A program made the translations under genes and the position numbers. A DNA stretch of 44,060 nt, from positions 1-44,060 of the IMG/VR virus record IMGVR_UViG_3300010354_000168; one strand, written 5' to 3'. The stretch is from a virus. This document shows positions 18,201-26,000 of the stretch, piece by piece (position 1 is the stretch's first letter; every line of letters starts with the position of its first letter). Under the pieces are notes generated by a model. It saw only the letters and a list, made by a program, of their open reading frames with translations. It was not told where the DNA came from and did not search any database.

Positions 18201-18330
18201 AATTGATCTCGATTCAAGATCTGCTGAAAATTCTTTCAATGCATACACCAGATCGGCATATATAGGAATATCAACAGGAACGCTGGTCAGAAGATCGAAG
18301 TCTCTGAAGTATTTTAATTATATTCCATAA
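6217..18330 (+). CDS. Giant baseplate/tail structural protein (4037 aa)
   Basis: One uninterrupted frame of 4037 residues fills the place of gene 7 between genes 6 and 8. The N-terminus (VKSQIPQYVKEDFPLVQEFL, then FYRSKGTDRSFEILFKALYG at about 210-230) is the conserved start of the large cyanophage structural protein found here. Residues about 1180-1350 carry a YHYH-like domain: GWAYDGNPIYGPYGY at 1261-1275 and NGTYAYF at 1339-1345, where YHYH has become YAYF. The rest is mostly beta and Gly/Ser/Thr/Asn-rich, with two recurring units: an H-x-F...G-D-x-V-x-Y...YYV...D-x-N-x-F unit and a G-x-G-Y...P-x-V-x-I unit. Its TAA stop is part of the late promoter of gene 8. Virion role is secure from context; equating it with T4 gp7 is inference. 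It may form a large peripheral part of the baseplate or bind host surface sugars. Confidence 0.85.
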   Translation: MTEKRIQIKDIVKSQIPQYVKEDFPLVQEFLTQYYLAQEFQGAPADLLQNIDQYVKLDNMTNLKSSTLLGSNISAVDTNISISLLDSETGTEGFPDKYGLISIDNELIVYEYKTSTGFNNCYRGFSGVVAYKNTNIGIGSTFKLKSSDQLVFKESNADSHLEGAEIFNLSDLFLKEFLIKTKYQISPGFENRSFTEKVNEATLLKQIKDFYRSKGTDRSFEILFKALYGDEVKIIRPRDFLFRPSDAQYKITNDLVVELISGPIEDIPNLTLFQNEYQDISKSYGTVSEIESIIADDGRSFYKLKIDGGYNGDPAFDGAIYGRFSVHPKTRSIGIFEEGSTAIDVDSTVGFPNQGELFVEFANQTTGIVSYRSKTLNQFLECSNISYQISNNSRIGINTYASAVTGFGTEIRVRINSILSDVSIDADNYFYSKDDTATIPTLGYQGKTSADNDWIFNTAATYDVESYEIIDSSDKTYSLTLKNRHSFQIGDKLDIIELGNVIASSIVLDVLSEKTISISQQGVLIGNGFKVRRKILKVDSLKFSDANILAANVQNVYRDGNKILVASPSLPNYVNQKLNANNRSLKFSGVFAANNDTFAITKLEDHGFYTGDAVYYTPEKVTSTSIDVDGNELTSTVISSSLFDEGIYFIKRVDANNVKFAKSKSDILNNKFLSLIGETTINDNILEPYDFVGKTLESQKLLREISPPVLSNSHKKTLPGFTGILVNGVEILNYKSKDKIFYGPIEEIEVLSEGSNYDIINPPQLSISDSTGVGATGYCSVFGSLSEIRVLDPGFDYINVPTVKITGGNGVGAQARANMKLITHEVSFNSEFKSAKVGVGSTVSTIGFSTSHKFRNGEEVIYRTFGQKSISGLSTNSKYYVSSISPTVVKLHRSFNDAISGINTIVLGDYGIGNHAFECTNKKSVLASIVIENSGFGYQNKKRSVSSSGINTTTDSFYIKNHDFSSGEIITYSTTGVSVGGLTNNSNYFVTKIDNDNFRISEVGSGNVSEDFYYRTKQFVDITSTNDSLHTFNYPQISVELIGNLGVSSEYKAQVQPVFRGSIRSVHLSSGGSSYGVEDIFNIDRQPNITILNGSGSEIQPVISNGKIVQVLVNNTGKNYTSLPNLVVSGLGNGAILTPVISNNKLTEVKVIDGGSGYSQNSTSISAVDPGLGAAFRAKIKSWTVNLYQKYINKITEDDGFLTLGTGKDFGLQYAHIYAPRKLRELLFSRDQSGKILYSNSDLRISNSAEINSKDHSPIIGWAYDGNPIYGPYGYSSKSGGVVSQMKSGYRLEVNPSRPSLNHFPEGFFIEDYVFYKSNDETVLDEKNGRFCVTPDYPNGTYAYFATIDDSSVESSGPFSGYKKPIFPYLIGDAYKAIPNEFNFNRFSNQDIINLNKTNWIRNTYPYNIIENESTYDYITIPNKLNQTIDVVGVSPGSIDSVGILTGGNNYKVNDRIVFNNIDSNQNIRGYSASAIVSKVSGKTISNISVSSSTLNNVEFYPIGNKGEYVLYTDSPHGFTNFDLVSITGLSTTSSLIEGNYIAGIETSKLSLSGIGTTTIGIGTVGATGIVTFISVKGSLGFLNIRENDIFGLNGEKIKVLNIDNVSSRLRILRQIDGTIGASHSVTSVLYEDPRKLKINSGFKTDYSYTINKEIYFNPVESVAIGTNSSIGIGSTVRFSNPGAGLTEVFIGNSLIYLPNHNLNTGDLLTYKTNGGTPISVWSVGVGTTSLFTNTNVYVARFDKDFIGISTVKVGLGTTGFFAGIGTTTSNIRPLFFTGFGTGVYHSFTTNYSVITGKVSKNVVTVSTAETHGLSNGDYVEIDVNPELTTSIIVKYDDHNRKLVINPKSFSSPNVNIDTNSIIINDHNFKSGDKVIHTSSLPSGGLLNEEIYYIIFVDKNTIRLSDSYYNSTKINPYAIDITSASSGFLSLVNPPLKLYKNSLIEFDLSDPSLSYNYQSTRYPAFRFEIYKDSNFLNVFDSSQVSRIFNVHRDGTVGISSDAKVRFIVNEYLPKVLYYNLVPVYDSVLPQEKKEISSDNSVISYNEIQIEQSIYNGLHEITTPSSTTFRYFLEKEPEAVSYASSTSILKYYTNSLTAFGPIKDIKILNKGVNYYSLPSISTVSSLNGSNAVLEVKSNSIGKIKKTRIIDVGFDYPSDYTLKPKISLPKIIKIDGLASIESIGITSFGRGYISPPKLLVFDGKTKKLVPEVDLKYTLGKQNVEIKNNTYGIYNTPPTILPVENSNGVGIKTISYNSSSKKVTVGLSTGFSIPGSFPFQVNDRVLIENISVGINSSGKGYNSENYDYQLFTLTEVDENIGGIGSVTYSLDGYLLESEFPGSFDPSNSAGRIIPEKFFPVFSTVLSTNDYKIGEIVKSGNSEGVVENWDSFTNYLKVSTKDSFFVDDRIEGLSSKTQGIASSVTEFDSYAVLDSTSRFKTGWKTDVGFLNGDQQRMQDSFYYQNFSYAIKSKIPFDTWNDAVSTLNHTVGFKKFSDLQIESKISEESNTSLTVGVSTENTSVETIVDMVGYGDINCVSDFDVAKENSLKINSRVFSNQISFENRILTDYFESFGNRVLSIDDFSSEFNSNPRPTNYSDVHRFDLRSIRAQKYLTFIKDRRYTGQRQAMLVTLLHDDAVGYLNQYGRVETTYDLGSFDFAIDGSEGILQYYPTRFTINDYDVATISYNIKDDMAGIGSTSISSAVTIDTSNVTTVGIATTTIVSFAKTSFTSSKIFIEIASDSEYEIDEISIVHDGTNIEMIEYGQLTSSPSLLSSSGFGTYYPYISGSNVKIDFIPNSSVGSATTINTIKVSLAGTSITGIGTLDIKHARLEARTLNIPSSASPGITTVLSYSGEYSAAYCLVQVSDLTNNRHQFSEVVLINDDTVEDAYITEFANIETYAGLGTIGGSVTGLGQTTQLIFKPLPNIQTQVKVYANILRIQDDTKDVVDLNNGTIETNNGVYYGTERDLRRSFDLKHKTYPIFERYFAGFSSSVINVDENTIELPSHFFVTGEKVTYNYAGAGTTQAIGIATTTITGLGSTDKLPTELYIVKITENKVKVAASATDALKSIPNILDLSSVGIGTSHRFTAHNQNAKVIVALDNIIQSPVVATSQTTTLSKNVFTTDDILFFSGITSFFGGDLIRLGNEIMKIDSVGVGSTNAIRVRRPWLGTVVAGYATGDLVTKVTGTYNIIGSNINFVEAPYGNVPLSSTTNRPDERDWTGIATGSHFQGRSFMRSGITNSSNESYYKNYIFDNVSNSFNGLNRTFTLKNSGSNVSGISNEHAVILINDVFQGPGISADYTLIESSGITSVRFAGTASSVSYDVNSSNLPIGGIILSVGSTEGFGYQPLVAAGGTAIVSGLGTISSVSIANSGSGYRVGVQTVRVGVQTSDNNGFYLKFIGTAVVSNGNIVSIGITNPGVGYTSSNPPKVVIDTPLSYSDIPLVYSSSSSGFGTAATVDIVVGQGSSVISFEIKNTGYGYKEGEVLTVPIGGRTGIPTESSFKEFQLTIQNIFADKFTGWSIGELQLMDDISDLFDGETRAFPLKVSGNLVSIKASKGSNINVQDLLLVFVNDVLQVPGEGYIFNGGSIITFTEAPKGNSLGIPGTNDKCKIIFYKGSGSVDVVEKDVLETVKVGDKLTFGYDSSTGQPSSLQEEERTVTSIVATDLVNTNPYFGPGNTEDESIARTITWCRQTEDKIIDEKEISKDRMLYEPAINPVAYLTKTVGIGSTIVYVDNLRPFFNQINESSTSLTFQKEITFISQDTKTSAAATAIVSTAGTITSVVVSDGGFGYSVAPTVIFENPVGLGTTYRASGIATISSAGIVTSISIVGMGTGYSQENPPIVFIEPPKSVSETNTVSQYKGDFGFIVGISTTSDGVAVTGIVFNLAIEKNSFLRNASITGVTTISGITTGDYFAVFNTNVGHGVTSLNESGQIIGIGSTCLDNIYRVAAVSIAQTGAPGLGITYVARVTVSVSGYNSLTGLGYSSFFGNYSWGRIDLDSRSAENSFNAYTRSAYIGISTGTLVRRSKSLKYFNYIP

Positions 18331-18333
18331 ATA
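18326..18333 (+). promoter_or_regulatory. T4-type late promoter (CATAAATA), gene 8
   Basis: CATAAATA, 7 of 8 matches to TATAAATA, stands 16 bases before the ATG of gene 8. The TAA of the motif is the stop codon of the giant ORF (18328-18330). Confidence 0.6.
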
Positions 18334-18349
18334 GATAAAAAACTCAAAA

Positions 18350-19897
18350 ATGTCCGCAATTATAACTGATCAGATTAGAATATTAAACGCAAAAAATTTT
18401 GTTGCTGGTGTAACCAATGCAGCAAATTCTTACTATTCTTTTATTGGCCTACCAAATCCCACAGATTATCAAACAAATTGGGATGAAAGTCCGCCACCAC
18501 CAAAAGATAGTTTTGATGATGAAAATAATTATTGGGATACTATGATTGCTCTGCAGAAAATTAATTCTTCAGATGTTAGACAGGTTGTGCCAAAAAGAGT
18601 TTGGACATCTGGAACAACTTATGATATGTATCGCCATGATTATAGTAGATCAAATGTAGCCAAAGTTTCGGGATCAACTAATTTATATTCTTCGTTCTAT
18701 TTTGTAATGAACAGTGAGTATAGAGTTTATATCTGTCTACAAAATGGAACAAATCCAGAAACTCCAAATGGAAAACCATCACTAGATGAACCTCTTTTCA
18801 CTGATTTAGAACCAAGGGTAGCAGGATCAAGTGGAGATGGATATATTTGGAAATACTTATATACTATTAAACCGACAGATGTTGTAAAATTTGAATCTAC
18901 AGAATTTATTCCAGTGCCTCAGGATTGGGAAACTTCGTCCGATAATTCTGCGGTAAGAAGCAATGCAGTAGATGGATCTATAAAAATAGTAACTATAAAA
19001 AATAGGGGAGTTGGTATAGGAACTGCAAATACTACATATACTCGCGTTCCAATCAGAGGAGATGGAACTGGAGCAGAATGTACAATTGTTGTTAACGGTG
19101 ATCAAGAAGTAGAAACTGTGGTGGTTTCAAGTCAAGGTTCTGGATATACTTACGCAAATGTTGATTTGGTTGGTGGAAATGTGCCAACTGGAACAACAAG
19201 ACCAACTTTTGATGTTATTATTCCACCAAAGGGTGGTCATGGTAGAGACATTTATAGAGAACTTGGTGCATATAATGTCTTATTATACTCTAGAATTGAA
19301 AACAATAACGAAAATCCAGATTTTATTACAGGAAATCAGGTAGCAAGAGTTGGAATTATAGAAAATCCAGAAGTTTCTTCAGGCACAGTATTAACTTCAT
19401 CTCAAGCAAGTGCAGTTAACGCACTTCGCTTAACGGGAACTGGTTATAGTACGGCATCTTTTACTTCAGATGCATATATTACACAAACCGTGTCTACTGG
19501 GACAACTGCTGTTGGTAGAGTAATCAGCTATAATCAAATAACAGGGGTTCTAAAGTATTGGCAAGACAGATCTCTATCTGGATTTAGTACGGTTGGTATT
19601 GCACAATCTACACCAGCATATGGATTTGATTTGACCGAGTTTACTTCATCACCAGGAAGTGGTGGTAATTTAACAATATTGGGCGGAACAGTCAATCTTT
19701 CAATTGATACTGCATTTACTGGTATATCAACAGTAATAAATAATAGAACATACTACCTTGGACAGTCATTTACCAATGGTCTTTCTGTTCCAGAAGTAAA
19801 AAGACACTCGGGAAATATTATTTACGTTGACAATAGACCCGCAATTACAAGGTCATCAAACCAAAAAGAAGATATTAAAGTCATTTTGCAGTTCTAA
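18350..19897 (+). CDS. 8: Baseplate wedge protein gp8
   Basis: Probable homologue of T4 gp8, a wedge protein. The beginning (MSAIITDQIRILNAKNFVAG, then YYSFIGLPNP and WDTMIALQKINSSDVRQVVPKRVW) and the segment SSGDGYIWKYLYTIKPTDVVKF (about 161-180) are typical of the gp8 family in T4-like phages. At 515 residues it is much longer than T4 gp8 (334). The extra length includes a stretch at about 205-300 with the G-x-G-Y repeat (VVVSSQGSGYTYANVDLVGG) also seen in the giant ORF and gp14. The C-terminal piece NIIYVDNRPAITRSSNQKEDIKVILQF is the expected family ending. It follows its own late-promoter match and is 6 bases from the next gene. Confidence 0.9.
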   Translation: MSAIITDQIRILNAKNFVAGVTNAANSYYSFIGLPNPTDYQTNWDESPPPPKDSFDDENNYWDTMIALQKINSSDVRQVVPKRVWTSGTTYDMYRHDYSRSNVAKVSGSTNLYSSFYFVMNSEYRVYICLQNGTNPETPNGKPSLDEPLFTDLEPRVAGSSGDGYIWKYLYTIKPTDVVKFESTEFIPVPQDWETSSDNSAVRSNAVDGSIKIVTIKNRGVGIGTANTTYTRVPIRGDGTGAECTIVVNGDQEVETVVVSSQGSGYTYANVDLVGGNVPTGTTRPTFDVIIPPKGGHGRDIYRELGAYNVLLYSRIENNNENPDFITGNQVARVGIIENPEVSSGTVLTSSQASAVNALRLTGTGYSTASFTSDAYITQTVSTGTTAVGRVISYNQITGVLKYWQDRSLSGFSTVGIAQSTPAYGFDLTEFTSSPGSGGNLTILGGTVNLSIDTAFTGISTVINNRTYYLGQSFTNGLSVPEVKRHSGNIIYVDNRPAITRSSNQKEDIKVILQF

Positions 19898-19903
19898 AGA
19901 ATT

Positions 19904-22900
19904 ATGGCCCAACAAACAAATCTCAATGTAGCACCGTATTTTGATGACTTTAATCCAAACAATGATTATCACCGAGTTCTTTTTAAACCTGGATATCCAG
20001 TCCAAGCTAGAGAATTAACAACTTTACAGTCAATTTTACAGAATCAAATTGAAAGATTTGGGCAACATTTTTTTAAAGAAGGTGCAAAAGTAATACCAGG
20101 AAATACTGGATATAATGCACTTTATTATGCAATTCAAATTCAAAATAGTTATCTTGGAGTTCCTGTTGCAGCTTATGTTGATCAATTAGTAGGATCAAAA
20201 ATAACAGGAAGAACTTCTGGAGTTACTGCAGTTGTAGACAAGGTTCTTTTACCTCAGGACTCCGAGAGAGGTAATTTAACTTTATATGTAAATTATTTAA
20301 GTTCAAACACCCAAAATAATTCAACCCAACAGTTTTCTGATGGAGAATTATTAGTATCAAATATTACTATTAGTTCGGGTCTTTTAGGAAATACAACTAT
20401 ACCATCCGGAGAACCATTTGCAGTTACTTTGGATACTAATGCGGCATCTGTTGGATCTTGCTTTAATATATCGGAAGGTGTATATTTTATTCGTGGAAAC
20501 TTTGTAAATGTAAACACAGAAACATTAATATTAGACCAGTATTCAAATACACCAAACTATAGAGTTGGATTGTTTATTAGTGAAGAAATAGTTACTTCAG
20601 ATACTGACGAGGCACTGACTGATAATTCTCAAGGAAACAATAATTATGGAGCTCCTGGTGCAGATAGATTAAAAATATCAACATTCCTATTTAAGAAAAG
20701 TTTAACCGATTTTGATGACAATAATTTTGTTGAACTTGCAACAATTGAAAATGGAGTTATTAGATCAAAACAAAATACAACAACTTATAGTTTAATTACT
20801 GATGAACTAGCAAGAAGAACTTATGCAGAATCTGGTGATTATGTCGTTTCACCTTTTGATATTTCAGTAAAAGAATCTTTAAACAATAGAAAAGGAAATA
20901 GAGGAGTCTTTGAAAGAGGACAATTTACTTATGGTGGAGCAACACCAAGTGATAATCTAGCATTATATCAAATATCTCCCGGTAAAGCTTTTGTAAGAGG
21001 ATATGAAGTTGATTTAGTATCAACTTCATTTTTGGATGTAGAAAAACCAAGAACCACAAAAACTTTAACAAATCAGTCATTAATTTACAACACTGGTCCA
21101 ACTTTAAGACTCAATAGAGTTTATGGTGCTCCTCAAGTTGGTCTAGGTAATACATTTGTTCTAAGTTTGCGTGATGAGCGCGTTGGAGTAAATACCGCAT
21201 CTGCTGCAGGAAAAGAAATAGGTTTGGCGAGAGTTTATGATTTTAAACTAGAATCTGGTGCATATAATGCATCAAACAAGAATTTGAATGAATGGCACGT
21301 ATCTTTATATGATGTTCAAACATTTACAGAAATAACCTTAAATAATACAACGTCCTTAACGACACCTACTTATGTTAAAGGTAGTAATAGTGGGTCATCG
21401 GCTTTCTTAAAAGATCCTGTTACTGTTGGTGCAGCTTTAACATTGTATGATGTAAAAGGATCATTTATTCCAAATGAATCACTACTATTCAATGGAGTTG
21501 AATCCGGATTAATTGGTGTTGCAGTAACTTCATATGGAATACCAAATGTAAAATCTGTATATGGACTAGTAAGTGCAGGTTCAACTTTTAACGCAGATAC
21601 TATTCAAACTCCTTCATTAAATATTGGAATTGCAACGATTAGCTCTTCTTCTAGCGGAGTGAGTACAATAAGAAGTTTAAGTTCGCTTCTCCCAGGAAAT
21701 ATAAAAGTTAATGATATTGTTCAATATACAGATACATCAAGATCTGTAGATCCGATTTATGCAAAAGTAACTGGCATAGGAACAACATCAATAGCAGTTA
21801 CTGGAGTTACTACAGTAACTGGAGTTGCAAATGGAACTCTACCATCTTCAACATTAAGTGTAACTGATCTAAAAGTTCTTAAAACAAATTTAGAATCATC
21901 TTTAGACAATACATTATACACAAAGTTACCAAAAAATAATATTTCAAATGTAGAAATTACAAACACAGTTTTATCAATCAGAAAGAGATTTACTGTTAAT
22001 ATTTCTGGAAATCAACTATCTGCAAATGTAACTGCTGGTGCAAATGAAACATTTGCACAATTTACTCCAGAAAGATATTCTTTGGTCAGATCCGATGGAA
22101 CTTATGAGACATTAACCTCGGACAGATTTGCATTTATTGCAGGTGGAACACAACTTCAAATTTATAATCTAGGATCTAATGATACTGGTGCAACACTAAC
22201 AGCAACTTTAGATAAAATTAATCCAAAATCGAAAGTAAAAAGAAAAAATAGAGTAAAATCAATTTTAGTAGATGCATCAAAATATGAAGCATCGGGTATT
22301 GGTGCAACAACATTTAATGATGGTCTAACATATGGAAATTACCCATATGGAACAAGAGTTCAAGATGAAATTATTTCGCTCAATAGTCCAGACATTATAG
22401 AAATACAAGGAATATACGAATCTGCAGATACTAGTGACCCATCTCCACCAAAAGTGGTTCTTGCGTCAATAACAAGTCCATCCTCTTCAACTTCAGAATT
22501 AATTATTGGTGAAGAAATAGTTGGACAAACCAGCGGTGCAATAGCAATAGTTGCTGAAAAATTAACAGCATCTCAAATTTCATTTATATATAAGAACCAA
22601 AACACTTTCAACGAAGGGGAGACTCTTCTATTCAGAGAAAGTGCAATTCAAGCTCAGGTTGTTACTTTAGATACACCAAGTTTTGATATATCATTTAATT
22701 ATACGTTTAATAATGGACAATCTGGAACTCACTATGGGCATGGACATATTACTAGAAAATCTGATGTATTTGAACCTGTTAGAAAGATAAAAATTTATTT
22801 TACTACTGGATATTACGAATCAACTGATGATGGTGATATAACTACAGCATCATCATACAGCACTTTTGATTATAACTATGAAATACCGGTAGTTGATAAT

Positions 22901-23095
22901 TATCGTGTAACAGATTTAATTGATATTAGACCAAGAGTTAAAGACTACTCTGTTTCTGAGGGAAGTCGCTCTCCATTAGAATTTTATGGAAGAAATTTTG
23001 ATTCTACTGGAAATTCATCAACAAGCACTCTTTCATCTGATGAAGAGTTAATTACTACATTTTCATTCTACTTAGGAAGAATTGATAGAATTTAA
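19904..23095 (+). CDS. DUF4815-type virion protein, N-terminal part, ended by in-frame TAA
   Basis: The first 1063 codons of a very large structural gene. The N-terminus (MAQQTNLNVAPYFDDFNPNN, then VLFKPGYPVQARELTTLQSIL and FFKEGAKVIPG) is the hallmark of the DUF4815 phage structural family. The frame stops at TAA 23093-23095 after FYLGRIDRI. Exactly in the same frame the reading goes on with LTKDGKLQVKYGTP, which in related cyanophage proteins follows directly, so the stop interrupts one domain. It is a substitution-type break, not a frameshift. Either the gene is truly split, the stop is read through at low level, or the base is an assembly or sequencing error. The gene follows gp8 by 6 bases and lies where T4 has genes 9-12. 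Role: baseplate or tail-tip structure, inferred from family and place. Confidence 0.8.
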   Translation: MAQQTNLNVAPYFDDFNPNNDYHRVLFKPGYPVQARELTTLQSILQNQIERFGQHFFKEGAKVIPGNTGYNALYYAIQIQNSYLGVPVAAYVDQLVGSKITGRTSGVTAVVDKVLLPQDSERGNLTLYVNYLSSNTQNNSTQQFSDGELLVSNITISSGLLGNTTIPSGEPFAVTLDTNAASVGSCFNISEGVYFIRGNFVNVNTETLILDQYSNTPNYRVGLFISEEIVTSDTDEALTDNSQGNNNYGAPGADRLKISTFLFKKSLTDFDDNNFVELATIENGVIRSKQNTTTYSLITDELARRTYAESGDYVVSPFDISVKESLNNRKGNRGVFERGQFTYGGATPSDNLALYQISPGKAFVRGYEVDLVSTSFLDVEKPRTTKTLTNQSLIYNTGPTLRLNRVYGAPQVGLGNTFVLSLRDERVGVNTASAAGKEIGLARVYDFKLESGAYNASNKNLNEWHVSLYDVQTFTEITLNNTTSLTTPTYVKGSNSGSSAFLKDPVTVGAALTLYDVKGSFIPNESLLFNGVESGLIGVAVTSYGIPNVKSVYGLVSAGSTFNADTIQTPSLNIGIATISSSSSGVSTIRSLSSLLPGNIKVNDIVQYTDTSRSVDPIYAKVTGIGTTSIAVTGVTTVTGVANGTLPSSTLSVTDLKVLKTNLESSLDNTLYTKLPKNNISNVEITNTVLSIRKRFTVNISGNQLSANVTAGANETFAQFTPERYSLVRSDGTYETLTSDRFAFIAGGTQLQIYNLGSNDTGATLTATLDKINPKSKVKRKNRVKSILVDASKYEASGIGATTFNDGLTYGNYPYGTRVQDEIISLNSPDIIEIQGIYESADTSDPSPPKVVLASITSPSSSTSELIIGEEIVGQTSGAIAIVAEKLTASQISFIYKNQNTFNEGETLLFRESAIQAQVVTLDTPSFDISFNYTFNNGQSGTHYGHGHITRKSDVFEPVRKIKIYFTTGYYESTDDGDITTASSYSTFDYNYEIPVVDNYRVTDLIDIRPRVKDYSVSEGSRSPLEFYGRNFDSTGNSSTSTLSSDEELITTFSFYLGRIDRI

Positions 23096-26000
23096 CTAAC
23101 AAAAGATGGGAAATTGCAAGTTAAATATGGAACTCCTGCAGAAAATCCAGAAAAACCAGTTTCTGTTGATGATGCATTAGAAATTGGAATAGTATCATTA
23201 CCACCATATCTTTATTCGCCATCACAAGCTTCTATAGAATTTTTAGAGCATAAAAGATATAGAATGGTTGATATTAAACAACTTGAGAACAGAATTAAAA
23301 ATTTAGAGTATTACACAACATTATCTCTTTTAGAAACAAATACAGCAAACCTATTTGTTCCCGATTCTGATGGATTGAATAGATTTAAGTCCGGATTTTT
23401 TGTTGATAACTTCTCATCATTTTTACCACAAGAATCTAGATTAGATGTAAAAAATAGTGTAGACCTTCAAACTAAAGAACTGAGACCAAGACATTATACA
23501 ACTGCAATTGATTTGATAGAAGGTCCAGTTGTTGGTTTAGATCCAACAACAGATCTTGCATTTGAACCTGTAGAAGGAATTAATGTTAGAAAAAATAATG
23601 ATATCTTAACACTCGATTATTCTGAAGTTGAATGGTTAAAGCAATCTTTTGCAACTAGATCGGAAAGTGTGACACCATTTCTAATTAGTTTCTGGCAGGG
23701 AACAGTAGAGTTAACACCAGCATCAGATACTTGGATTGATACAACAAGACTTGAAGCAAAGATTATCAATACTGAAGGAAACTACGCAGAAACACTTGCA
23801 AATGCAGCAAGAACTTTAAATGTTGATCCACAAACTGGATTTGCTCCAACTATTTGGAACGCTTGGGTTACTAATTGGACTGGTCAATCTGTTGTTAATA
23901 CTACAGCAATTAGAAGAACAACTAATGAGTCCTCCACATCATGGTGGGGGAGAGCGTTATGGGGAACAGTCACAGATTCAACGATTGAAGATACATTCAG
24001 AGAAGTTAGAGATACTGGAGTTCAAACAAGAAATGGTGTTAGAACTGTAGTTACTGAGCAGTTTGATAGAACTTCAGTTGGAGACAGAGTTGTTCGTAGA
24101 GATCTTGTTCCATACATGAGATCTAGAAACGTACAATTTGTATCTAAAAAAGTAAAACCTCTAACACAACTATATGCATTTTTTGATGGAGTTAATGTAA
24201 CAAAGTATTGTGTTCCGAAGTTACTAGAAATTTCAATGCTATCTGGTTCTTTCCAAGTTGGAGAGACCGTAGTTGGATATGTACAACAAACTGGATTGGG
24301 ACAAGGAACTGAAAACGTTTCTGCTAAAATAACATTTAGAGTTGCACAAACAAATCATAAAGAAGGTCCATATAATGCTCCATCTTCGGTATACACCCAA
24401 AATCCATATAATTCACAGTCTTTATCTGCATCATATTCATCAACATCAACGATATTAAATGTCGACACATTTTCATTATCAAATGCAACTCAAGGTGAGT
24501 ATAGTGGATGGGTAGAATCTGGTATGTTGCTTGTTGGTAGAACCAGTCAAGCACAGGCATCAATTACAAATGTACGTTTGATATCCGATTTGTCTGCAAC
24601 TTTAATAGGTAGTTTTTATATCCCAAATCCAAATTTAAATATTCATCCTAGATTTGAAGCTGGAACTAAAGTATTCACTTTAGTTAATGACACCGCAAAT
24701 AACCAGGATGTTGCATCAACAATTGCTGAAGAGTCTTTCACTTCAAGTGGAACTTTAGAAACTGTACAAGAAAATATTATTTCTGTTAGAAATGCTAGAG
24801 TTGAAAATAAGCAAGTATTTGAAGAAAGAGCAGTTTCCAGAACAACCGGAAGTCAACTGGTCAGTAGTAGAGTTATTGCACAAACTCAAAGACAAGGTAT
24901 TGTCGGTTGGTATGATCCATTAGCACAATCATTCTTAGTCGACAACGAAACTGGTGTATTTTTAACAAGTTGTGATGTGTTTTTTAGAACAAAAGATGAT
25001 ACCGATATACCAGTAACTTTCCAATTAAGAACCATGCAAGGTGGTTTCCCAACACAAAACGTGATACCTTTATCAGAAATTGTTTTGGAACCATCCGAAA
25101 TTAATACTTCTGGGGATGGAAGTGTTGCAACAAATATTCAATTTAAAGCACCAATTTACTTAGAAGGTGGTAAAGAGTATTGTATCTGTTTAGCATCTAA
25201 TTCAACTAAGTATAGTGTTTATATTTCCAGAATAGGTGAAAACGATATAATTAGTCAAACATTTATTTCCAATCAACCATACTTAGGTTCATTGTTCAAG
25301 TCACAAAATGCATCTACTTGGGAAGCAAGTCAATGGGAAGATTTGAAATTTACCCTATACAGAGCTGATTTTATTGATAGTGGATCTGTCGAATTTTACA
25401 ACCCAAACCTAACAGAAGGAAATGGTCAAGTTGCTAAACTATTACCAAATTCTTTAGGATTTAATTCTAAGAGGGTAAGAGTAAGTCTTGCATCGACTAT
25501 AAACGATCCTAATTTAAAACTTGGTTATACAATTACTCAAGTTGGAACAGGTGCTACAGGAAATTATGTTGGTAGTGCAGGAATTGCTACTGGCAATTTA
25601 ACTATTACCAATCCAGGAATTGGATATACTCCATCATCAGGTCAATTAGTATACAATAACGTGATTCTCTCGAGAATCACTGGAAATGGATCTGGAGCTT
25701 TAGCAAATGTAACCATTAATAATGGAGTTGCTATTGCAGCAACAATTGTCAGTGGAGGAAATGGATATAAAACTGGCGATGTTGTAGGAATAACAACGTT
25801 GGGATCAGTATCTGTTGGTAGAGATGTTAAATTTACAATAGTTTCTATTGCAAATACAAATCAACTTATAATTGATAATGTTCAAGGAGATTTTGCAGTT
25901 GGATCTGCAAATACTATTAGATATGTAACTAGTTCTGGAATAACAACTCTCACATCTACTATTGGTGCTGGTGTTACTATTGGTGTTACTCTCAGTGAGG

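Noticed and set aside
23093-23095. General reassignment of TAA as a sense codon
   Set aside because: Nearly every other gene in the window ends in TAA at the expected place, so TAA is a normal stop here.
23093-23116. Frameshift in the DUF4815 gene
   Set aside because: Both parts are in the same frame (distance from 19904 to 23114 is divisible by three), so only a stop codon separates them.
23820-24050. 76-codon + strand frame in the DUF4815 gene and similar overlapping frames in the large genes
   Set aside because: They lie inside long conserved genes in another frame, with biased Leu/Gln-rich composition typical of shadow frames.
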